Assembly (NCBI GenBank): GCA_023301785.1
Contig: JALZUF010000274.1
Location: 1 to 19,900 of the forward strand
Source of the DNA: Alphaproteobacteria bacterium
GTDB taxonomy: Bacteria; Pseudomonadota; Alphaproteobacteria; Micavibrionales; Micavibrionaceae
DNA: 19,900 nucleotides
Direction of reading: 5' to 3'
Position numbers and translations under genes: made by a program. The notes beneath the pieces are model-generated. The model had not been told where the DNA came from, made no database searches, and was given only the letters and a program-made list of their open reading frames with translations. Positions 16,745 to 19,900 of the stretch are shown here, piece by piece. Numbering within the stretch: the first letter of the stretch is position 1; every line of letters begins with the position of its first letter.

Positions 16745-17881
16745 TTATATACCTTGATCTTTAATTTGAGGTGAAACAGGCATGCCTGGTCTAATTTTTA
16801 TTAGCCCTTCAATAATTACTTTTTCATCTGTATTTAAACCTGATTTTATAACACGACGCCCTTTGGTTATTTCGCCAATATTGACTGAGCGATAAGCGAC
16901 AACATTATCCTCTCCAACAACATAAACAAATTTTCTATCCTGATCTGTTCCTAATGCAATTTCTGGTACTGTAATGACTGCAGCAGGTTGTGATTGACCC
17001 ATTTTAATAGTTGCAAACATCCCTGGCAGTAGAGATGCTCCTGTATTTTTAAACAAAGCTCGGGCACGTATTGTCCCTGTGGTAGGATCAATACGGTTAT
17101 CAAAACTATCTATTGTCCCCTCATATTTTTTATTACCATTACCAACAAATAACTGGACTGGAATATCGTCAGGTTTATCCCCAGAAATGGCTACATATGT
17201 CTTTTCGTCCACGTCAAAATCGGCGTAAATGCCCTCCGTCGCAACAATCGATGTTAATAAGGGCGCATTAGGTCCAGGCTGAACCAAATTACCTACTTTA
17301 ATCTCCGCGCGACTTATTTTTCCTGAGATCGGTGCTTTGATATACGCATAATCAACATTGACTTTTGCTTGTTCCACTAGAGCAGAAGCGCTTTTAACGG
17401 CATCTTTAGCTGTGCGGGCTGTATTTTGTCTTTCATCCAAAAGTCGTTGAGAAATGGCTTTTGTGGCAATCAATTCTTTGGCACGGTTATATTCTTTAGC
17501 TGCAAGCGATGCGTTGTTTTTGGCTGCGGCCAAATTCGCGCGCGTTTGATCTAAAATTGCTTTAAATGGACGCGGGTCAACCACATATATAATGCTCCCC
17601 TTTTTAACCATCTGGCCATCTGTGAAGCGAATATCAGTTATTATACCAGATACCTGCGGCCTAATTTCTGCGAACCCTATCGCTTCTAATCTAGCAGAAA
17701 ATTCTGACCAAATTTGTATTGGTTCTGATTTTACAATCTCAACATTAACGATCGTTGCCTGAGACGCCTTTGCAGGCTCTGTGGCCATCGATTTTTTCTG
17801 ATCCGTGGTGACAAATAAAAATATTGCTACAATCCCACTTATAATTGTTAACGATAATAATGACTTTTTCAATGAGGTCAT
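16745..17881 (-). CDS. RND efflux periplasmic adaptor, MexE/OqxA-like membrane fusion protein
   Basis: A 378-residue HlyD-type membrane fusion protein. I chose the ATG at 17881 because it overlaps the TetR stop as ATGA and has GGAAAGG 8 bases upstream. The alternative ATG 18 bases earlier lacks such a site. The N-terminus is a membrane anchor or uncleaved signal ('LLSLTIISGIVAIFLFV'), with no lipobox Cys. The lipoyl half-motifs follow: 'ARLEAIGFAEIRPQVSGIITDIRFTDGQMVKKGSIIYVVDPRPF' and 'YIKAPISGKISRAEIKVGNLV'. Between them is an alpha-hairpin (about residues 95-165). Then come the beta-barrel and membrane-proximal domains ('IPVQLFVGNGNKKYEGTIDSFDNRIDPTTGTIRARALF'). It bridges the pump and the outer-membrane lipoprotein across the periplasm. 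Confidence 0.95.
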   Translation of the reverse strand: MTSLKKSLLSLTIISGIVAIFLFVTTDQKKSMATEPAKASQATIVNVEIVKSEPIQIWSEFSARLEAIGFAEIRPQVSGIITDIRFTDGQMVKKGSIIYVVDPRPFKAILDQTRANLAAAKNNASLAAKEYNRAKELIATKAISQRLLDERQNTARTAKDAVKSASALVEQAKVNVDYAYIKAPISGKISRAEIKVGNLVQPGPNAPLLTSIVATEGIYADFDVDEKTYVAISGDKPDDIPVQLFVGNGNKKYEGTIDSFDNRIDPTTGTIRARALFKNTGASLLPGMFATIKMGQSQPAAVITVPEIALGTDQDRKFVYVVGEDNVVAYRSVNIGEITKGRRVIKSGLNTDEKVIIEGLIKIRPGMPVSPQIKDQGI

Positions 17882-18441
17882 TTTGTAATACCTTTCCAAA
17901 AAATATTAAAACTTTTTTCAATCACAGATGCCACTTCACTTTGAGGGATATTTCTAGATTGAATATAAGATAATGTAGAATCTAAAATCCCTTCACATAT
18001 AGAGCACGCTAGATCATCAGGCAATTTTATAAGGATACCATCTGTAATTCCCTGATCTACTTTTTCATCAATTTTTAACCAAGCTTGATTTCCCTCGTCC
18101 ATAACATCGTCACTTAAAACTTGTGATGTTTTTAGCAAATCCAATGTCGTTTTTTCCAAAGGATTCTCTTTACACCATCTCGCAAATGACAGCCAAACGT
18201 CTAGAAAAATATCATGTAATTCTCCTTCAAGGTTTATAGGATCTATAATGTAACTTGCCATGCGTGTTTTAATATGTACGTACACAGAATCAATCAGCAC
18301 TTGTTTAGTTTCAAAATAATTAAATAACGTGCCATTAGAAACATTCGCCACCTTGGCGATTTTAGCGGTTGATACCCCAACCCCTTCCTTGGCAAAAAGG
18401 TGAATAGCCGTAGTAATAATATGTGTGTTTTTATTATTCAT
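17878..18441 (-). CDS. TetR/AcrR-family repressor, first gene of the efflux operon
   Basis: A 187-residue one-domain-plus-HTH regulator. The N-terminal helix-turn-helix is clear: 'IITTAIHLFAKEGVGVSTAKIAKVANVSNGTLFNYFETKQVLI' (residues 8-50), with the recognition helix near VSNGTLFNYF. The all-helical C-terminal half (about 55-187) would bind the inducing ligand and dimerise; it contains Cys residues in 'DLACSICEGILD', whose role is unknown. The gene is cotranscribed with the pump genes rather than divergent from them: its TGA overlaps the adaptor ATG. Two ACTAGT-centred sites lie 50-80 bases upstream. The repressor therefore probably controls its own operon, so that an inducer raises pump and repressor together. 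The ligand and the operator assignment are inferences. Confidence 0.93.
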   Translation of the reverse strand: MNNKNTHIITTAIHLFAKEGVGVSTAKIAKVANVSNGTLFNYFETKQVLIDSVYVHIKTRMASYIIDPINLEGELHDIFLDVWLSFARWCKENPLEKTTLDLLKTSQVLSDDVMDEGNQAWLKIDEKVDQGITDGILIKLPDDLACSICEGILDSTLSYIQSRNIPQSEVASVIEKSFNIFWKGITK

Positions 18442-18471
18442 GACACCAACAAACTTGATTAGACAACGACG

Positions 18472-18500
18472 ATTGAATAGAAAAATGACTGACTAGTCAA
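18472..18500 (-). promoter_or_regulatory. candidate promoter of the tetR-efflux operon
   Basis: On the minus strand TTGACT (18500 to 18495) is followed 17 bp later by TTCAAT (18477 to 18472), a plausible sigma70 pair about 30 bases before the TetR start codon. The -35 hexamer lies inside the TGACTAGTCA palindrome, as expected of a self-repressed promoter. The -10 is imperfect. Confidence 0.45.
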
Positions 18501-18520
18501 TACAATATATCAACTAGTCA
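18490..18520. promoter_or_regulatory. two operator-like sites for the TetR repressor
   Basis: Site one is the perfect 10-bp palindrome TGACTAGTCA (18490-18499). Site two is TCAACTAGTCA (18510-18520), sharing the central ACTAGT and the right half. The two ACTAGT centres are 21 bp apart, two helical turns, so two dimers could bind the same face of the DNA. The sites lie between tetR and the divergent DNA glycosylase gene and could influence both. Confidence 0.55.
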
Positions 18521-18529
18521 TAACATGAG

Positions 18530-18564
18530 TGGCAGCGCTTGCAGTCTGTCGCTAACTTTTCTCT
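18530..18564 (+). repeat. 35-bp imperfect direct repeat, copy 2 (upstream of the efflux operon)
   Basis: This is the partner of the copy at 12157-12191: same orientation, 29 of 35 positions identical, exact over the last 15 bases (18550-18564). In the matching frame it reads WQRLQSVANFSLKLS followed by a stop at 18575-18577. It lies just beyond the operators upstream of tetR, within the gap before the DNA glycosylase gene. Confidence 0.55.
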
Positions 18565-18619
18565 AAAACTTTCTTAAGTTATTTTATATTATTAATATTT
18601 ATTGTTAACATCCAACGCA

Positions 18620-19204
18620 ATGAGAGATATTCAATACAAACAAGTAATTAAAGAGGTAAAAGACTGTACGATATGCAGCGCTCATTTACCTCATGGCGTG
18701 CGCCCAGTTTTCCAAATTAATCCCAACGCAAAAGTTTTGATCGTTGGACAAGCCCCTGGTAGTAAAGTTCACGCAACAGGAATTCCTTTCGACGATCCCA
18801 GCGGTGATCGTTTGCGTGATTGGATGGGGATTGATAAAGATACATTTTATAGTTCAGAACAAATCGCTATCCTGCCAATGGGATTTTGTTATCCCGGCAA
18901 AGGAAAATCAGGTGATTTACCACCACGTAAAGAATGTGCTGATAAATGGCGTATCCAATTGCTAGGTCTCATGCCTAATATCCAATTAACACTCGTTATT
19001 GGGCAATATGCCTTGGATTGGCATCTTAAAGAACAAAAAAAGAAAAACCTCACAGAGACGGTCAGGGCTTGGCAGGAATACTGGCCTGAAAATTTACCAT
19101 TACCGCACCCTTCTCCAAGAAATAATATATGGTTGAAAAAAAATTCTTGGTTTGAAACAGACATTCTTCCACAATTAAAACAAAGAATTACAGAAGTATT
19201 ATAA
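18620..19204 (+). CDS. uracil-DNA glycosylase family protein with a predicted 4Fe-4S site
   Basis: A 194-residue protein of the uracil-DNA glycosylase superfamily (family 4/5-like). Motif A is 'IVGQAPGSKVHATGIPFDDPSGDRLRDWMG' near residues 42-70, and motif B is 'HPSPRN' near the C-terminus. Four cysteines are placed as in iron-sulfur UDGs: C16-x2-C19 at the N-terminus and C90-x15-C106 in the middle. The family would excise uracil or a related base from DNA, but this subgroup ('PMGFCYPGKGKSGDLPPRKEC') is usually annotated only at family level, so activity is not certain. I chose the ATG at 18620; the frame extends six codons to a TTG with no supporting site. No strong ribosome-binding site is visible. 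The gene is transcribed away from tetR and has no evident link to efflux. Confidence 0.85.
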   Translation: MRDIQYKQVIKEVKDCTICSAHLPHGVRPVFQINPNAKVLIVGQAPGSKVHATGIPFDDPSGDRLRDWMGIDKDTFYSSEQIAILPMGFCYPGKGKSGDLPPRKECADKWRIQLLGLMPNIQLTLVIGQYALDWHLKEQKKKNLTETVRAWQEYWPENLPLPHPSPRNNIWLKKNSWFETDILPQLKQRITEVL

Positions 19205-19233
19205 AACTATTACAATTACCTTGTAACTTTCAA

Positions 19234-19276
19234 TTGACCTTAACGAATATAATGTTATCTATGTATATATAGGTAA
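19234..19276 (+). promoter_or_regulatory. promoter and half-conserved operator upstream of the second TetR gene
   Basis: TTGACC (19234-19239) is followed 16 bp later by TATCTA (19256-19261); a perfect TATAAT also occurs at 19248-19253. At 19259-19276 the sequence matches 15 of 18 positions of the perfect palindrome at 19839-19856, with the right half-site TAGGTAA intact. This site ends 9 bases before the start codon, so a bound repressor would block the gene's own expression. Confidence 0.45.
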
Positions 19277-19285
19277 AAAATAAGT

Positions 19286-19819
19286 ATGACTGATACAAAA
19301 ACAAAAATATTGGATTTAGCAGAAAGCTTAACTCAGGAAAGAGGGTTTGCGGGCTTTAGCTACTTGGACCTTGCTGAGACTATTGGCATTAAATCGGCCA
19401 GCGTTCACTACCACTTCAAAAGCAAAGATGATTTAGCAGTGGCATTGGTTGAACGTACCCATGAAATGCATGTAAAAGCATTTCAAGATATGGATAGCAC
19501 AATCAAAAGCCCTAAAAAACGCTTAGAAGCGTTGATTGAATATTTCCAAGGTTACGCAAAAAACCATAAATTTTGCTTATGCGGCATGATGGCTGCCGAG
19601 TTTTACTATGTAACGCCTAAGGCACATAAATTATTAGAGACATATTTTTCCGATTTTGAAAGCTGGATTGAGCAACAATTTAAAGAGATGGGACATAAGA
19701 ACTCCAAAAACCAGGCCTTAAGTTTTTTAAGTGCCCTAGAAGGATCATTATTATTAGCTAGATTGAAGCGTGACCCCAAAATAATTAAAGATGCATTAAA
19801 GGTATTTTTAAAAACATAG
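19286..19819 (+). CDS. TetR/AcrR-family transcriptional regulator
   Basis: A 177-residue regulator with the typical N-terminal helix-turn-helix 'TKILDLAESLTQERGFAGFSYLDLAETIGIKSASVHYHFKSKDDL' (residues 6-50). The C-terminal ligand domain contains the distinctive 'KFCLCGMMAAEFYYVTPKAH' segment, with Cys97 and Cys99. This CLCGM(M/L)AAE pattern recurs in a TetR subgroup often placed beside redox or detoxification genes, so a cysteine-based sensing role is possible but not shown. An operator-like site lies just upstream and a perfect 18-bp version just downstream, before the next gene. The simplest reading is a repressor that controls itself and the gene starting at the right edge. There is no strong ribosome-binding site before the ATG. 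Confidence 0.93.
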   Translation: MTDTKTKILDLAESLTQERGFAGFSYLDLAETIGIKSASVHYHFKSKDDLAVALVERTHEMHVKAFQDMDSTIKSPKKRLEALIEYFQGYAKNHKFCLCGMMAAEFYYVTPKAHKLLETYFSDFESWIEQQFKEMGHKNSKNQALSFLSALEGSLLLARLKRDPKIIKDALKVFLKT

Positions 19820-19838
19820 TATTTTTTAACTAAAAAAC

Positions 19839-19856
19839 TTACCTATATATAGGTAA
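19839..19856. promoter_or_regulatory. perfect 18-bp palindrome, candidate TetR operator
   Basis: TTACCTATATATAGGTAA is an exact inverted repeat, i.e. half-sites TTACCTA and TAGGTAA four bases apart. It lies 20 bases after the TetR stop and 30 bases before the ATG of the next gene. A related, less perfect copy precedes the TetR gene itself, which is what a shared operator would look like. Confidence 0.6.
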
Positions 19857-19886
19857 CTAATTAAATAACAAAAGCGAATAAAGAAC

Positions 19887-19900
19887 ATGAAAAAAATAAA
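19887..19900 (+). CDS. start of the next gene (partial, four codons visible)
   Basis: An ATG at 19887 with AAAGAA just upstream begins M-K-K-I before the window ends. The Lys-rich start could be a signal peptide, but too little is visible to say. Its position behind the palindrome suggests it is the regulatory target of the TetR protein encoded upstream. Confidence 0.35.

Noticed and set aside
14700..16757. Plus-strand frames of 63-82 codons opposite the RND pump gene
   Set aside because: They are antisense shadows of a full-length conserved pump gene with no start signals of their own.

Overview
The window is a stretch of AT-rich chromosome from a Gram-negative bacterium. Outer-membrane lipoprotein, beta-barrel and RND efflux genes show two membranes. 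A GreB factor and a RoxA-type ribosomal oxygenase point to Proteobacteria. An alphaproteobacterium that makes surface adhesins is a reasonable guess, but nothing here fixes the genus. There is no tRNA, rRNA, CRISPR array or intact transposase.

Layout. 1-545 (minus) is the N-terminus of a probable giant type I-secreted adhesin running off the left edge. 811-2298 (minus) is an unrecognised exported coiled-coil protein. 2519-5433 (plus) holds a HI0933-type flavoprotein, a RoxA-like JmjC oxygenase and greB. The last two overlap, and the group ends in a strong terminator shared with the convergent RTX gene. 5492-7456 (minus) is an RTX calcium-binding repeat protein, 7775-8950 (minus) a GT4 glycosyltransferase, and 9215-10903 (plus) a vWA-plus-RTX protein. 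Both RTX proteins end in closely similar type I secretion signals. 10900-11934 (minus) is an unassigned outer-membrane beta-barrel whose stop codon overlaps that of the vWA-RTX gene.

12216-18441 (minus) is one compact operon, tetR - adaptor - RND pump - outer-membrane lipoprotein factor (MexEF-OprN/OqxAB-like). It is led by its own repressor and preceded by two ACTAGT-centred operators 21 bp apart. An imperfect 35-bp direct repeat lies at each end of this operon. 18620-19204 (plus) is an iron-sulfur-type uracil-DNA glycosylase family protein. 19286-19819 (plus) is a second TetR regulator, with an operator-like palindrome before and after it; the second copy sits in front of a gene that begins at the right edge.

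How they fit. The left and middle parts read as a surface and biofilm neighbourhood: three putative T1SS substrates, a glycosyltransferase, a beta-barrel and a periplasmic coiled-coil protein. No dedicated ABC exporter or T1SS adaptor is in view. The right part is a self-regulated efflux module. The most interesting non-genic signals are the direct repeats bracketing the efflux operon, an exact 11-bp-period direct repeat upstream of the RTX gene, and the palindromes around the second TetR gene.
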